64,000 nucleotides of DNA from Pezizomycotina sp. ARF18 (Eukaryota; Ascomycota), in assembly GCA_002224055.1 (NCBI GenBank), contig AZLU01000083.1, positions 1 through 64,000 on the forward strand, given 5' to 3'. The first letter of the stretch is position 1; every line of letters starts with the position of its first letter. The translations under genes and the position numbers were made by a program. The notes under the pieces are model-generated. The model was not told where the DNA came from. It saw nothing but the letters and a program-made list of their open reading frames with translations, and ran no database searches. Shown here piece after piece: positions 1 through 12,543 of this stretch.

Positions 1-2500
1 TACTTGAGTGAAAATTCACCTTGACAACAAAACCTTTACTCTACTTAGTATTGCATTACCATTGACGGCATATATTTACAATATGGGCCAAGATGGATAT
101 GAGCAATTGTGATTAAGTGCTATATTTCTCCGTATCCCATACAATTATCTTACCGACAGAGCAACTTGCGAGAATATCTTAGCCGAGGCCTCATCGGGAG
201 AGGCACAGAGCTCCGCCGAAATTCGCGGTAGGTGGGCCTAATCCGAGCTGTCACATAGCCTGAAAATCTACTGAAAGAGCTTGACCGATAACTTACTGCA
301 AAAGCTTCATGGTGATAAATATTTCGGTGAAACTTTCGAAGGGAGTTTTATTCTATTTTTGCTTTTGTTTTTGTTTCTCTTTTGCAAAGTATGTGTTAGC
401 GCAGAAGTTCTTCAAACCCCTTTCTAGATTCGCACAAAACAACAACGCCACAAAATTTCGGATTAGGTGGGATATATCAAACATTTTCTCGCCGGTGTCT
501 CAAATTCCCAACCTCTCCTAATGTTGTTGACAAGTCAAGTACTTAAGTCAAGCAGGCATACCGCTACGGAAAATACTTGTGGTTGTGTTAATATTATTCG
601 TAAATCGATCGAATGTCACGTTTTCATGGCCAGAATAGCGCTGTAAATCGTAGTATAAGATAGGGGATTCAACAGATGAACGCCGTTGTAGCTCTAAGTC
701 CTCCTTCGTGTCATCTTTGACTGTCTCCCCAAATTGCCACTTAGGCAGGTCTTTACGACTTGCTTGTATTTCTCACCGACTTTTTTCCTAGCCTCGAAGA
801 CGCATGTTTCTCTAACTCCTTGCGGATCGCGCTTGTTACTGCTGGGTGCCAGAGACCGATTTCTAAAAGCACAACACCTGATCAAACAAAATATATTAGC
901 CTTTGAAGCCCTAGATAGATAGAGAAATATCGGAAGAGGTATTTACCGAGAGAGTAAATATCGTGTATCTTCTCAAACCGCCTTGGGGGTTCATTCTGTT
1001 TGTCCGGTGCCGGTAGATATCCTCCTCAGGATTTGACGTGCCTGCCATTGGCAATGATGTAAATGCCTCCGGCCGGCTGCGATCAAATCCAAATAGCCAG
1101 GGTTGATTGTAATCAAGCCTAGCGCACAGAGTCTTCTCATCCGAAATACTCGTAGATTCTGAAGAAAGCAGCGATATGTTGCTGCTACAGAAGGACTATT
1201 GGAGACCCATTTGACCATGTCTAATTAGGCCATAGATCTGGAAAGATAGTACGCGAGATTAATGCGCTGGTTTATACTTAGCCACCGCTATCCTTCGTAA
1301 ATAAGTACCCTGTTCAGACTATAGGACTGGCGCAAAGCCAGTGGTGTTCCGTTTCATGTATCCGGCCGTTGACCTCGCTGAAGTGGCGGATAATTGACTC
1401 GGCACGTTATCCCTAAGGGACCGTAATACAAGGTGAAAAGGGGATTTGTGTCCTTTGGTGTACGTGCGGATTGTGCCGAACATGGATATTGACGATGCGA
1501 AGGCGCAGACTGGCGCTGGGAAAGAGGGTCGTTATTGCCGCTACTGGGACTGTCCGTGACAGGACATATCGCCTAATTAGGAGACTTTCGGCCTCGTCAA
1601 GGATCCCAACTAGCTGTGCGAGAGAAATATTGATTTGATCTTGATACCACATCGAAGCTTTCTTGGAGGACCTCCTCTATAAACGGGAGACTCTTCAATA
1701 ATATAATTTTCGGCAAAGCGTTGCGGCTTAGTTCTTCTCGAATATATATGCTTCAAAAAGCTGAGTCCTTGGACGGAAAACAGATATTCCTGAGTCAGTG
1801 TATCCATGGCCTCGATTGTGAGATAGATCTCGAAGAGACCTGGGAATTCAGTACCTACTTGAAGGTCTGTGCGTCCTCAATAAGTTTCGCTGTCTTTCCG
1901 CCGAGCTTGAGTAATTTGTTTGAAACTTTTTATCTGTCAAATCGAAGTTATTGATGGTATATAAGTTCACGTGTCCCAAGTATTATTCGTAATTTTTACA
2001 ATATTTTTGGAAATGGAACGCATGCACGCTTTTTGGTAATTACATGATAATGGAGTAAACGTGTTTATTCGCCAATTCATTATACAGTAGATCTATCCAA
2101 AGTATATATTATCACGGCAAATTTTTGTGTTTTCTCGGTCTCTCGTTACAGAAAGGTAGTTTATCCAGTATTAAGGAATCCATTCTTTGTAGAGGGAAGG
2201 AGCGGGGGTTCACTGCATACTCCGTATCACACCCGCAAAATTTGTGGGTCTAACATCGGGGCCAGAACGCTATTAGAGGAAGAGAGTAATTAGAGAGACT
2301 GAAGCCATTCAAGAGAACAATCAATCGAGTTGGGAGACGCACACCTACGCCGATCTCTGCTTGTAACGCCACAAAGACAAATGTAGAGTGAATATTATCA
2401 AGGCTGGTGTCGTCGTGCAGAGTACCCACACCCAAAATGACGGTCGTGTATATAAAGGGGACCTTCTCCCACCTAGCTAGTTCTTAGTTTAGCAGATTCA
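1..2500. other. No recognisable gene
   Basis: Only short open frames without convincing family resemblance. A 75-codon frame at 991-1218 (minus) and a 79-codon frame at 1413-1652 (minus) show no motif I know. No repeat, tRNA or transposon end was recognised. Confidence 0.5.
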
Positions 2501-2516
2501 TTCCATCTTCATCCAT

Positions 2517-3010
2517 ATGGTAGTTGCTTTTTATAGCGACTGCATCATACTACGACACTGGAACCCTCGCCATAGACTTCGTAATGATGTTCTCTATCAT
2601 TTCTTCGGTTGCGATGACCAGGTTTTTGACTTTCGGTGGGAGCACAGGTGCCAATGCAACTTTGTTCAAAACGTAAGGCTGCTATTCCAGTGCCCCCTAT
2701 AATTCTTTGCGAGCTCGATTTACTAATAAACGAGGAAATATGTTTGGTGATGCTGGTGTAGGCTGGTCAGATGAGGACGACGAGGAGCGGGGATCGGAGT
2801 GGGATGGAGGGAGGAAGAATAAATTGGATGAGGGGGAAGAAGCAGAATAGAAAGAGAAGAGGTAAATTAGAAAAGAACGAGGAGTAATAGAAAAAGAAGA
2901 GGGGATTGGTATTGGGAGGCAATGTAGTATGACGACAACCCGGATCTGTACGTGTATGAAAGCGAAGGAGCAGACCTAGAAGGAATAACTAAAGATACTC
3001 CGAAAATTTG
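2517..3010 (+). pseudogene. Possible FCP relic: C-terminal end plus acidic tail
   Basis: A frame starting at 2517 reads YHFF, then an Asp pair, then HRCQCN. This resembles the end of the family Cys domain in better copies (RYHF, then Asp-rich, then RCYECN). Downstream, about 2750-2850 and 2930-3010 encode strongly acidic stretches (SDEDDEE; DDNPDLYVYESEG), like the acidic exon that follows the domain elsewhere. No F-box or first CxxC pairs are visible upstream. The resemblance is short, so chance is possible. Confidence 0.3.
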
Positions 3011-3540
3011 AAGATATGAGAAAGATGTTGAGGAGATCAAGAAGAATCAATAACCCGAGCAGGCGGGATCTTACAATATTTAGGCTATCGATGGACTCAT
3101 AAAAAGAAGATTGGAATTAAACATTTAATGTCTTTCTACAGTTACGTTCGCGCATTGGGGTGTGACTGGTCTTTTCATTTTGTAATTCTGTCAGTCAGAT
3201 TTGCATTCCATCATCATTTCCAATTCATATCAGCGAAGAATAGGTTTGTCATATTCTAGGCAAGCGCAAACGGCTGTAACCATTCCTTAGAAGTGTGGAA
3301 TATACTTTACTTCATGCTTGTATATTTGCTGAGCAGAGAGGCTACAAGTGCATATTATAGAATATTTTATGAAAGAGACGGTGATCCCGAGAAGGCCGCG
3401 GATCTTGTTATACCGCGACCCCTATGGCTCTGTGAGACGAAGTGCTTAGTTGAAGTTACGTAATTGCTGACCTACGTGGCCCTCGTGTTTGTTGAGGCTC
3501 TGTGTTTCGTTTTGAATAAGAAAATTAACTTCTTCAGAGA

Positions 3541-4242
3541 ATGATCAAGCTCTCTCCATCTTTGCCGTCCGCGTCCTCAAAAATGACATTCCAGCGGCTT
3601 CCGGTCGAGTTGTTCTTGATGATCGCGGCAAAACTCGACACGGTAGACAGCGTGTCTACGATTACTTGTCGCGCTTTCAAAGGACTCCTTGACTTCCGCG
3701 CAACTAATCCTCTGCAGAGCAGGGAATCGCATGGACAAGGACACTAATTAAGCTCGAATACGCGTCTGAAAACCACAGGCACCTGTCATACTCGAACGCC
3801 TCTTCAAACTGGTAACGTTTCCACAACAGAGATGCTTCGATATGTAGCGGCTGCTTCCGAATCCAGAGCACCTCAAAGTCCCGATGCAAACGTATCTCAT
3901 AGACAACACCCGGTCTGCGACGTGCATCGTCACGCTCATTACGGCGAACCTAGGACCCGGCCATAAACAGAGCTACGGAGATCACTGGAGAGGAGAGTAT
4001 TGCACTTGTCGCGAGTGCGGCATCGGCAGCGCGCTTTCCACATGCAGCATCACGACGAGAGAGAGGATAAGCCGGGATTGTTATGCAAGCCCTGCCACAG
4101 AAGTACCTGTGTTGATCCGTGGTGTTCTGGACACGCGCGAATTGGGTAACCGAGACTGCGGAGGCTACTGCCAACTTCTTTGGCCCGGATCCGGATCGTG
4201 TAATCGGAGCCCACGAATGCGATTGCTTGCTTTGCGAAACCC
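3541..4242 (+). pseudogene. FCP-1: F-box/Cys-rich family copy, frame-broken
   Basis: The F-box reads FQRLPVELFLMIAAKL, then TCRAFKGLL. The start could be 3541 or the internal ATG at 3583, which gives the family-length N-terminus. The hinge (LERLFK, then a shifted GNVF) and first Cys pair (CSGCFRIQ) follow near 3790-3850. CRECG lies near 4005-4020, and LCKPCHRSTCVDPWCSGH near 4080-4130 in another frame, matching the CxxCHxxxCxxxxCxGWP signature. The last pair, CDCLLCET, runs into GTAAGT at 4243, the phase-1 donor position shared by the family. At least two frame changes lie between F-box and tail. Any downstream exon near 4330 is not recognisable as acidic or PIP type. Confidence 0.65.
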
Positions 4243-4539
4243 GTAAGTTAGATCCTATGCACCTGGAAAGCAAACCCCGATAAGGTGGTATATAATTAAT
4301 ATGATATTTCTGTTTCACTTCGCGGCAGGCGAGAATCGTCCGATATAACGAATAAGATTCCTCAGATGATGGAGTCTCGATTACGGGAACTTGTGCAATT
4401 GTATGTGCTTTTAGTATGGTTAACCAATGAGTCATGAACCACAGCTGCGGCTCTTAATCCTACGAACTTGAAAATTAATGTTAAAATATTATTGAATCCT
4501 TCAAGCTCCTTATGCTACTTTCGTTCCAGTGCCAGTTCA

Positions 4540-5195
4540 AGCAAAGTGCCCTTAGAAGCCATCCCGACGGAACTGTTGCTGCAAATCGCGTCTAACTCGA
4601 TGGCGCCGATAAATAATACCTGTGTCTTGCCTGCCGGTCCTTCAGAGCTGCCCTCGAACCCTAAAAGTTCAAAATAATAACGAAGAGGAAAAGGATAGAG
4701 AATATCCGAATCCTGAGAAGAGGGCTATCTCGAGTTTATTGTCGCCCATTGCTTCCAGGGAAACGTGTTGAGCGAGGCTGGTGTTAACGTCTGCATCCTC
4801 TGCAACGCAATCCGGAGAAGAATCCACACTTCCCCATGCCCGAGCTACTCCTGAACGGGTCCCAGATTTGCGACACATGCATCGCCGGAGAGCAGAAAAG
4901 CGGCTTACCGCTGTTTCAAGATTACCTGAGAACCAGATTGGAAAGAAGTGCATTACACGTGTTGGAGGTGCGGCGAGTACCACGAAGGGGGAGATATGGA
5001 CAAGCACGATACAGGCAAGGACGCGCCGCGCATGATGTGTACGACTGTCACCTCAAGACCTGCGCCGACTTGAAGTGTTCAAGTCATTCTCTGGGCGGAT
5101 TCTGACCATGGCGCAGATTGGCTTTGCACTTCTTCGGTCCGACCGAGGGAAATGGCCGGAGCGGAGATGAGTGTCGTTGCGGCGATGCTTGGAGC
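4540..5195 (+). pseudogene. FCP-2: F-box/Cys-rich family copy, heavily decayed
   Basis: The F-box is degenerate (LEAIPTELLLQIAS) and the CRxF half is hardly recognisable. Near 4775 the sequence reads GVNVCILCNAIRRR, the first CxxC, and near 4865 GSQICDTCIAGEQ, the second. A CWRCG pair near 4950 and CTADLKC-like cysteines near 5050-5080 fall in different frames. Several shifts and stops separate these pieces. It directly follows FCP-1 in the same orientation, with about 300 bp between them. Confidence 0.55.
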
Positions 5196-5239
5196 GTATG
5201 TTGTCCAATCCGCAGCCTAATAGCGTCTGAGAAGTCGGA

Positions 5240-6190
5240 AGCAGCTGTCAAAGGTCTCCGGCGTGAGGGCGGAATATCGTAATTACATACATGTAATACG
5301 GCTGAGGTTTAAAACGGCGAGAAAGAGCCAAATAGGACCCCAGGATAACGCGTCTCTATCAAAACGGTAGAAATTAAGATGACGACACAGCTTTAGAAGA
5401 TCTAGTATCTTAATTACAGTGGCGAGCTTCACATTTTCTTAGTTTGTTTTGCACATGTCTGAGCCTTACACCAGTTCTATTGATGACATGCGACTAGTGC
5501 CACCATGGAACTAGAGCCTCCCGTTCCCCTAAGAAGAAGAGAAGGAGGAGCGTACCGGCCGATTGGGCTCTCTCACGTATTGTTTATTAGAGCGGGGAGG
5601 TTCTCGTGTTGCAGCCGTCTCCGTGAAGCTCACCCCCAGGCGGGTCCAAAGCGGGCGGAACGCGACAAGCCCGGATTTCCGGTCACAGCAAAACTTCATT
5701 CTTACATGAACTCCTGAAGTTAGTAATTCTGTCAACTTTGCTGAGCCACAAGGAACCGATATCGGCTCCGTCGGTCCCGAATCTCGTTGCCGAGAAGGGT
5801 CCGCGACTTTTAATGGTCGGAATCCGAATGATCTAGGGTACGGCGATATCTCTTCCATATATTTGCGTCCTTTGCGGTATTTTCGTTCTAATTGCGCAAT
5901 ACGTGACTCATTTCTCAATGAAGAGCTCATCTAGCTTGGTGTCCGCGTGAATTATCAGAATACTAGTAGTTTGTCTCCAACATAGTTGGACGTAGTTGTA
6001 TCAAATCCGTCATATCATGATAAAAGCATGAAAGATTTCTATATAACCTTGGCGAGTTCCTCGTCTGTAGATATGAGAACTAAAGTCATATCTTCTGTTT
6101 TTGGAGTACTTTAAGGCGAAAGCAGAACCAAGCATCTCATTGCGGGCAGTTTACAATTTTTTGGAAACCTTCTCGTCGCATCAATCTCAA
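5240..6190. other. No recognisable gene
   Basis: Several short frames overlap here on both strands, the longest 133 codons on the minus strand (5529-5930), but their composition and content suggest chance. No promoter, RNA gene or repeat was recognised. Confidence 0.45.
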
Positions 6191-6191
6191 C

Positions 6192-7269
6192 ATGGTTAAA
6201 GTAGCTGTAGCTGGCGGGACTGGCAACTCGGCCGCGCGCTCGTCGAAGAGATCAAAAACTCGCCCACGAGACCATTATTCTCAGTCGTAAGGTAATGCTT
6301 ACTTTAACTTTCGACCAACCTGGTTTCTAGCTAACACATATCAAATATTTCTAAGGAGGATGCCGCACTCTCCGCAGATATTGGTGTTCCCATCGTGGCA
6401 ATCGATTTAGCGATGTTAAGTCCGCGACGAAATCCTTGAAAGCAATGGCGTGCACACCGTCGTTTCGGCCGTTCTAATGGTTTTGCCCGAGATGAACGAC
6501 GTCCAGCTTAACCTAATCAAGGCCGCGGAGAAGAGCAAGCCTACGAAGAGGTTATCCCGAGCGAGTTTGGGTTCCGTGGAGCCAGAAGTATGTAACCAGG
6601 TTCCTTGACTGTCATCACCTGTCTGTCGATCTCATTTACTAAATTGATGGAGTCCATTAGGTTAGCCGAGATATTCCCGCCGCAAGTGTTTCGCCATAAC
6701 GCCATACTAGCCTTGAAGAAACGTCCCTCGAATTCACATCTTTTAATTGCGGCCTCTTCATGGATTACTTCGGCGTCCCTAATATAAAATCCACATCCAG
6801 TATTTAACATCGTTATTGACGTCCCCCACCGATTGCGGCTTTGCCTGCACGGTAACAATACAACCGTATTTACGTACACCTACGATATTGGAAAATACCT
6901 TGCTAAGTACCTCAGTATCCCAACGGTCAATGGGACGAAAGTGTGTACGTTGTTGGCGATGCGAAGACCTGGAACGAGGCGTTGCAATAGTCCGAAAGGT
7001 CGTCGGTGAGAAGTTTGAAGTCGTTTACGACAGCAAAGAGAAGTTGGATAAAGGGAGACGACGCCTTTGCCGTCCTGGACGGCCGATGCACCACTACAAA
7101 GGCTACTCTCGAAATGATAATCAATATCAGCGCGCGCCTTAAGAACGTCTTTGTTCATGCGGCTTCGACCTCGACAGCTACGACTGAATTAAGCTGAACG
7201 AAAGATACCCAGATATTCAAACCCAAGACTGTGCAGAGATTGTGGAATGGGGATGGGGCAAGAAGTGAA
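6192..7269 (+). pseudogene. NmrA-like / isoflavone-reductase-like NAD(P)-binding protein, broken
   Basis: The start MVKVAVAGGTGN carries the GxxGxxG-type dinucleotide-binding loop of the NmrA-like short-chain dehydrogenase family. ALVEEIKNS and ETIILSRK follow, then a probable intron (about 6292-6355). After it come GVPIVAID, GVHTVVSAVL, VIPSEFGF (the family's conserved PSEFG), DYFGVPNIKS, TYTYDIGKYLAKYL, VGDAKTWNEAL, VGEKFEVVYDSKEKL and the C-terminus IVEWGWGKK. The order and total length (about 300 residues) fit the family, which reduces or isomerises small metabolites or acts as a redox sensor. The pieces sit in at least three frames, so no full protein can be made from this sequence as given. 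It sits alone among F-box copies and shows no cluster partner. Confidence 0.8.
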
Positions 7270-8220
7270 ACGGTTTAGATTGTCGCTGGAAACCTTATAG
7301 CATGACTATAGAATAAAGGGTTATAGACACTGCTGGGAAGTAGAACAGTAGAAAGTAGATTCTCTGCCAATTGGCGTGTATGTAGATCTTAAAGTTCTTC
7401 ATATAGCATGTACAGGATCGAGAGAATGGAAACGCGTTTTGACTGAGATACATCGACGAGCTAAAAGACGTAAGAAATGAAACAAATAGTATTGTTTATA
7501 GTCTCGATCACAATACTGGTCTGAATCAAAATTGCAAGTCTAATTGGGTAATCACGTAGTAACGAACGAACACTAGGGGAAAAGTGGATCCACAGACCGG
7601 CTTTGTGACAGAAATAGACGATATCATAGCATCGTCGGATGAATTATCAATAATCGTATGCATTATAATAAGTTGTTGTATATAAGCTAGGTGCAGCTGC
7701 GATGAATCGAACCATATCTTTACCTTATGCCTCCTGTTAATGTTTGATAGGAACTACTAGCTGGGTCTGAACAAGACTACTTGAAAGTGTCGTGCCCGAA
7801 GTGTTTGCAGCAAACAGGTATATCTCTTCAGCAGCCCCCCGACTGTTTCTCCAACCCTGCTATGATTTCAGGCATCGCCAGCTTTAATCTTAATTTTGCA
7901 TATCCTCTAGTTAGTCCATTCCTTAAATTTATACACCAACAAGCTCTAGGTCCATAGACGGCGATGATATCGCGACCACGCTTGTTAATTTCGGCTCGCG
8001 ACAGCGCAGCTGCCATGGTGAACCGAAAGTCATACGCGCTACAATAATACAACAGCGAGGATTAGATGCTTATATCCTAGATTACGAATTCTACTGAGAT
8101 TGGATGAGAAGAGCAAGAATTAAGGCGCGCAGTATACACGATACTATGCAGAGTACGCAATTACAGCCAAGACCTCTAGGACTTCCATTACCATCCGAAA
8201 CGTAGCGACCAGGAAAATAT
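7270..8220. other. No recognisable gene
   Basis: A 74-codon frame at 7828-8052 (minus) is the largest and has no recognised motif. Nothing else was seen. Confidence 0.45.
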
Positions 8221-8224
8221 AGCG

Positions 8225-8828
8225 ATGCCTTCGAATATCGTCTTCAGTCCATCCTTCGCATTTGAGTCATTGCAAATGTTCAGATGGCATTCTGTGCAGT
8301 ACGGCAACTCCTTCTATGGAAATGTAGTCGAAACTCTTGCTGTCAGAGTTCTGGTGCAACCTGGCGCAGCGCACCCGAAGTATATTCATTCGAAATTTCA
8401 GCTTTCGGTTCCCACCCAAGTTCGCCTTTATAAGTCCACCGAAACATGAGCGCAAATTCTGTGATTGTCTAGATTCAGATCGTCGTGCCACTGGGGAAAT
8501 CGAACTTTGGCCGGATTGCCATACAACTGCCGCAGAGATCGACATCACGGTGATCAAACAGGTTTCGGGTCGCAGTAGTCGTTCTGCAAACTCAAGTCGA
8601 TCCTGAATGTCTTAGACGCCGAACCATCGCGCTGCAAAAGCCTAAGATGGAAGAACCTGTCATTGGCTGACCGGATAAAGGCGAGATAAGATTTGTGAAA
8701 GCTCTACAAGCGAGTCTCAGAGATTGCTTGTCCGCTTCTGATGGCAGTTCGGAAAGAATCTGAAAGAATAGTTCGAGCGGGATCTTCTGTAGTGATACTG
8801 TCATCGGTGTTGCTTGAAAGTTGAGCAC
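8225..8828 (-). pseudogene. FCP-3: F-box/Cys-rich family copy, frame-broken
   Basis: The F-box reads SLQKIPLELFFQILSEL, SEADKQSLRLACRAFTNLI, one of the clearest in the left half. The probable start is the internal Met just before VSLQKIP; an upstream Met at 8828 is also in frame. After a frame change the first Cys pair reads VDLCGSCMAIRPKFDFP (about 8490-8555). After another change comes LNLDNHRICAH, matching the segment around the second pair. The CxxCH/GWP end was not found in the remaining 200 bp. The copy looks truncated as well as shifted. Confidence 0.6.
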
Positions 8829-9465
8829 TAGAAGAAACCATTAGACTAGACTTCATGGAAAGAATAGAGTTAGTTTAAACTATTGACTGTAACAAAAATA
8901 AGAGATCGTGAGAAATAAATATTTCAATCCTCAGTACAACAGATGTTACTCGCCTCGAGGCAGATAATAAATTAGCGTGAAGGAAAGCTTTCTTCCCCCG
9001 CAACCAAATTTAGACGTGCATATATACAGTAGCCTATTCGCAACTCATTTGGACTCTCTGACCGTTGACCATTGTTCGATTCGATTCTAACAATCCACGT
9101 AGCGAGGAGCTTGCTGTCACGCGAAAACATTCTTCCGATTATTGTCGGCCTTAGGGTTTTAATTTCCTCTAAATGTAGTCTTAGATGTCCTCAGGCCGCT
9201 CATTCTAAGCTTTTACTATCACCAATACAAGACGTATACAAACCTCCTACTCTAATAGAACCAGCCTGTTCTTCGTGCCCTGTTGTAGTTGTTTCTTTCA
9301 TTGCAATTTGTCAGCTCTCGATAGAGCTTCACCAGAACAAAGTAGTAGTTTCGGCACAAGGTTTCGAGGGAGGACCATTTAATTAGTGCTTTTTACGTCA
9401 TTCTTAGTACTGCTGATTGTCTCAATAGGAAGGGACGATGTCCTTGATGCAGGTGCTTAGATTTT
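8829..9465. other. No recognisable gene
   Basis: A 104-codon frame on plus (9072-9386) has no recognised motif, and its composition is unlike the neighbouring genes. Confidence 0.4.
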
Positions 9466-9467
9466 AC

Positions 9468-9829
9468 CAGTATCTTCCAGCGTATGTCAAACATTCTTGC
9501 CGGATATAAGCACATGCCCGCATCATCCCTACCAGTGTGCGCCGCGGAATCAAAGCGGTAATGTCAATCTCGGTGGAGTTATGATCACAACGGAGAACCA
9601 TCCGCACTTCCTCGGCTGCAGGTTCTGATGTTGGACCTCGGCCTCGGTGAGAAACCCGCTTGTTTGCTAGTCTATTTAGCTTGACAAACGACTTCGATAT
9701 AATTGCGGACTCGTTTGCCCCTCACGTTGTTTCATGAGCCTGTGTAACGGGGGTATCCAATCGATCAATTAACCCCGCACTGTCGTACATGTGCTCGAGC
9801 AATGCAACGTTTGTCTCGATATCAATCAT
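9468..9829 (-). CDS. Unrecognised possible two-exon gene
   Basis: From ATG at 9829 the minus strand reads MIDIETNVALLEHMYDS, and RLDTPVTQAHET ends at a GTGAGG donor. Using GTGAGG to CTAG as an intron of about 59 bp returns to the same frame, reading KRVSHRGRGPTSEP, EVRMVLRCDHNSTEIDITAL, and a stop near 9468. The coherent composition and in-phase intron argue for real coding sequence of roughly 100 residues. I do not recognise the family, and the N-terminus could lie farther upstream. Confidence 0.3.
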
Positions 9830-10425
9830 GAGACATCTAATTACTAATAGCCCTTAAACCTGCATGCGATGCTAATTTCGGACAAGGGTGCATTAATAGC
9901 ATTATTATTATGAAAGGATTATACTTTCTTCGCTAAGAAGGATGAAGGCTGACCTTAGATCTCGTAAGAATATCACAGTATTGATGTCGAAAAATATTAA
10001 TAGCCTGGAGGTGGGGCACGCTCGACTAAGCCATGAACCTAACGACTTTACGACCGATGCATCAGCGGGAATCACGTGTGTATGGTGTAGCCCCTGAAGC
10101 AATTGGACGTCGGGGGTAGTAAGACAACTTAGGCGTCGGACATGCAATTTAACGATGCTCATAGAAAGCAGTCTTAAGGCTTAAGATGGGTAGGCTGGAC
10201 ATAGCCTGGATCCGGTGTTTTGGAATAGTAGCGTAATCATTAAGTGACTGATAGGAACGTGCAGGAAATCGGGCTGAAGGGCGGTAATAATAACACAGGC
10301 TCCCTGGAAAAGCTGCTAAAACAAAGGCAGGTAAACATTTTGTGAACCACGAAATAACACAAATAAGAGTTGTAATTTATTTTCCTGAGCTTCTTGCGAA
10401 GATCCTGTAATACACAAGGTTATAC
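9830..10425. other. Mostly unassigned
   Basis: An 84-codon minus frame (9908-10162) lies just upstream of the unrecognised gene at 9468-9829 and could be an earlier exon, but it has no diagnostic motif. Confidence 0.3.
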
Positions 10426-10429
10426 CAGG

Positions 10430-11345
10430 CCTCTCGCTATTTCCATGGGAGGTAGTCCCCATCCAACTCTTCGTCCACTTTCTCCTCCATATCGTCTTCC
10501 TCTTCCTCCTCCTAGCCATCGTCGTGTTCGCTAGTTGAGTCGTCTTCCTCCCCTAGTCGCTATCATTAAACCCATAATAGCCGAAAGAGCATTCTAGCAA
10601 TAAAGAAGAAACCAACTCACGCTTTCGGGCAAAAGCAAGGGCGCTTGTACCACTCGCAACCATGGAAATGGTAAATACGAGTTTCGATATCTTCCTTGTT
10701 CCGGGCAGCACATTCGACGTCAGCGCAGATGTGGATGTGACAGTCGTGGCAAATGAACATGCTGGGGCCATCGTGACTTTTATCATACGGGTGCAGAAGC
10801 ATCCGGATAGGGTTCTCCCTTCCACCACATTCATTGCACTCCCGCCTGATCCGTTGAATCCAATCACTATCGAGGAAGATCCCGAGTCGGCTAAAAGATA
10901 CCAATCCCTCTGCCTGACATTAGCTCCTTATCCCAATCAATCAGGTTCAAAACTGTATTACTATTCCTTTAACTACCTAGACTATCGAGCAATTTGGCTT
11001 AGTAGGCACTTCGTCAACTTCGGCATCGTCCGGATCACCCTCTTGCTGTTCCAGTCCGCCCCCTATATCGAATCAACTAGTCAGTAAGTGTGCCGAAGAT
11101 TTGCGAACTCCACAGCACTGTAGTCATTTCAAAAACTGACGACGATCCTATTACTAGTCGAAAGGGGCTCCTAGACGGTGTAGGATGCTTGGAAGTTTTG
11201 GTGGAGGAATGATGTGTTTGGTGAGGGAACGGCAGGCGATTCTACTGTAAGACACTGTTGATCGGCCGGCTTCAGGTAGAAAACAATCTCGAGGAAGAGC
11301 TCGACAGGGAGGTTTTGAAGAGACAGTATGGTAAAAGTTCCTTGA
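10430..11345 (-). pseudogene. FCP-4: F-box/Cys-rich family copy with acidic tail, frame-broken
   Basis: Near 11170-11340 the minus strand reads LSLQNLPVELFLEIVFYL, PADQQCL and, one base out of frame, RIACRSLTKHIIPPPKL. The Cys domain lies at 10617-10904: RECNECGGRENPIRM, FICHDCHIHICADVECAA (CxxCHxxxCxxxxC without GWP), then YHFHGCEWYKRPCFCPKA. A GTGAGT donor directly follows. About 60 bp further is a strongly acidic segment (EEEEDDMEEKVDEELDGDY, about 10445-10505) interrupted by one stop upstream. The first CxxC pair between F-box and 10904 is not clear. The acidic exon supports the shared exon layout. No convincing PIP motif follows. Confidence 0.6.
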
Positions 11346-11349
11346 TGAT

Positions 11350-12540
11350 GATGAGGGTACTGAGTGGTACGAGTTGGGAGTTGGATGCGGTGAGGGAAAT
11401 TAGTCCGAGAATTGCTTTGAAGCAGCCTTATCCGTAGTTTATTAGCAGCCTATTGCACGCTCCGGGAGACCCAGGTATTTATACCAGAAAATATTTATGC
11501 ACCAAAATTGGCTATTTTTGCCTATGAACCGTCTTAAGCTGGCTTGCTTACTTTCGAGCTACGAGATATAATAAAGGTATTGATCTATGCCTTATGGCAA
11601 AGCCCATGTTATTTTTAGTCAGAAGGGAACTGTATATATTACAGTATATTATTAGTACTACTTATAGGTGTGTGAGAATCGTTTTTTTAGGTGAAAAGCA
11701 ATGTTTTCTCTAAGTCTTTTCTAGCTATGCTATGTGGTGAGTAGATTTATATAAAAGCCAGACTACATTGAAGGAGATGGAAAAATAATGTATATTGTAT
11801 ATAGCGGTATTACGAGGGTAATTTTCGATTGTGATCAATGCTGCAGATATATATCGTTGTTGCCCTTGCTGCTAAGACTCTCGTTAATGCTGCCAATGAT
11901 GTTAGCCGGCTGAGATAGGTTTCACTGAGCATATTTGCGTGCTAGTAGTCTCATACCGACACCTGGTAAGGTAACTGCCTATTTGAACCTTGCATCAAAA
12001 GCGCTGCTTGGATAAGTTCCAAATAAACTATCCATTAGAAAGTACTTTTGGAGCTATACAGCAAGTGTCTTAGCGCTCGATTGATAATGGTGATTCTGCA
12101 AAGGGGTCTCAAGGCTTTATTGATGGCAAAACTTGTCGCTTTGAATCGTTATGCACGAAACCAAGCAGCTTTATGTCATTGTGTATAATGCAGATATGTA
12201 CGGAGTAGATGTGACTTTTCAGTTAGCTTTGTTTGTAGGAATTTTGCCTAAGAAGCATGGTTAAGGCACTATTCGCTAGCGAAAGACTTCCTGTGTATAT
12301 TTTCGTACACTCGTAGTTCCTCGTCGCACCTGCAAACTTATTCGTCTCAGACCACATCAGAACCGACACTTACGGGTGCCCTCTCGACTTATACAAGGCA
12401 AATACTCAAGGATAATTTATTTAAGAATTCCTCAAAATTTAAGGCAAGATCCTTCCATCACATCCAACTCAAAGGACCTCCAATCAACACCTGTCTCTAA
12501 CCAACAATAATCAACTCGGGCCCCACATACAGCATCCATC
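11350..12540. other. No recognisable gene
   Basis: About 1.2 kb of AT-rich sequence with many stops on both strands. No repeat ends or RNA gene were recognised. Confidence 0.5.
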
Positions 12541-12543
12541 ATC

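Noticed and set aside
10316-10519. A PIP-like string near KLQLLFVLF downstream of FCP-4
   Set aside because: It does not fit QxxLxxFF in any frame joined to the acidic exon, so it is not counted as a PIP exon.
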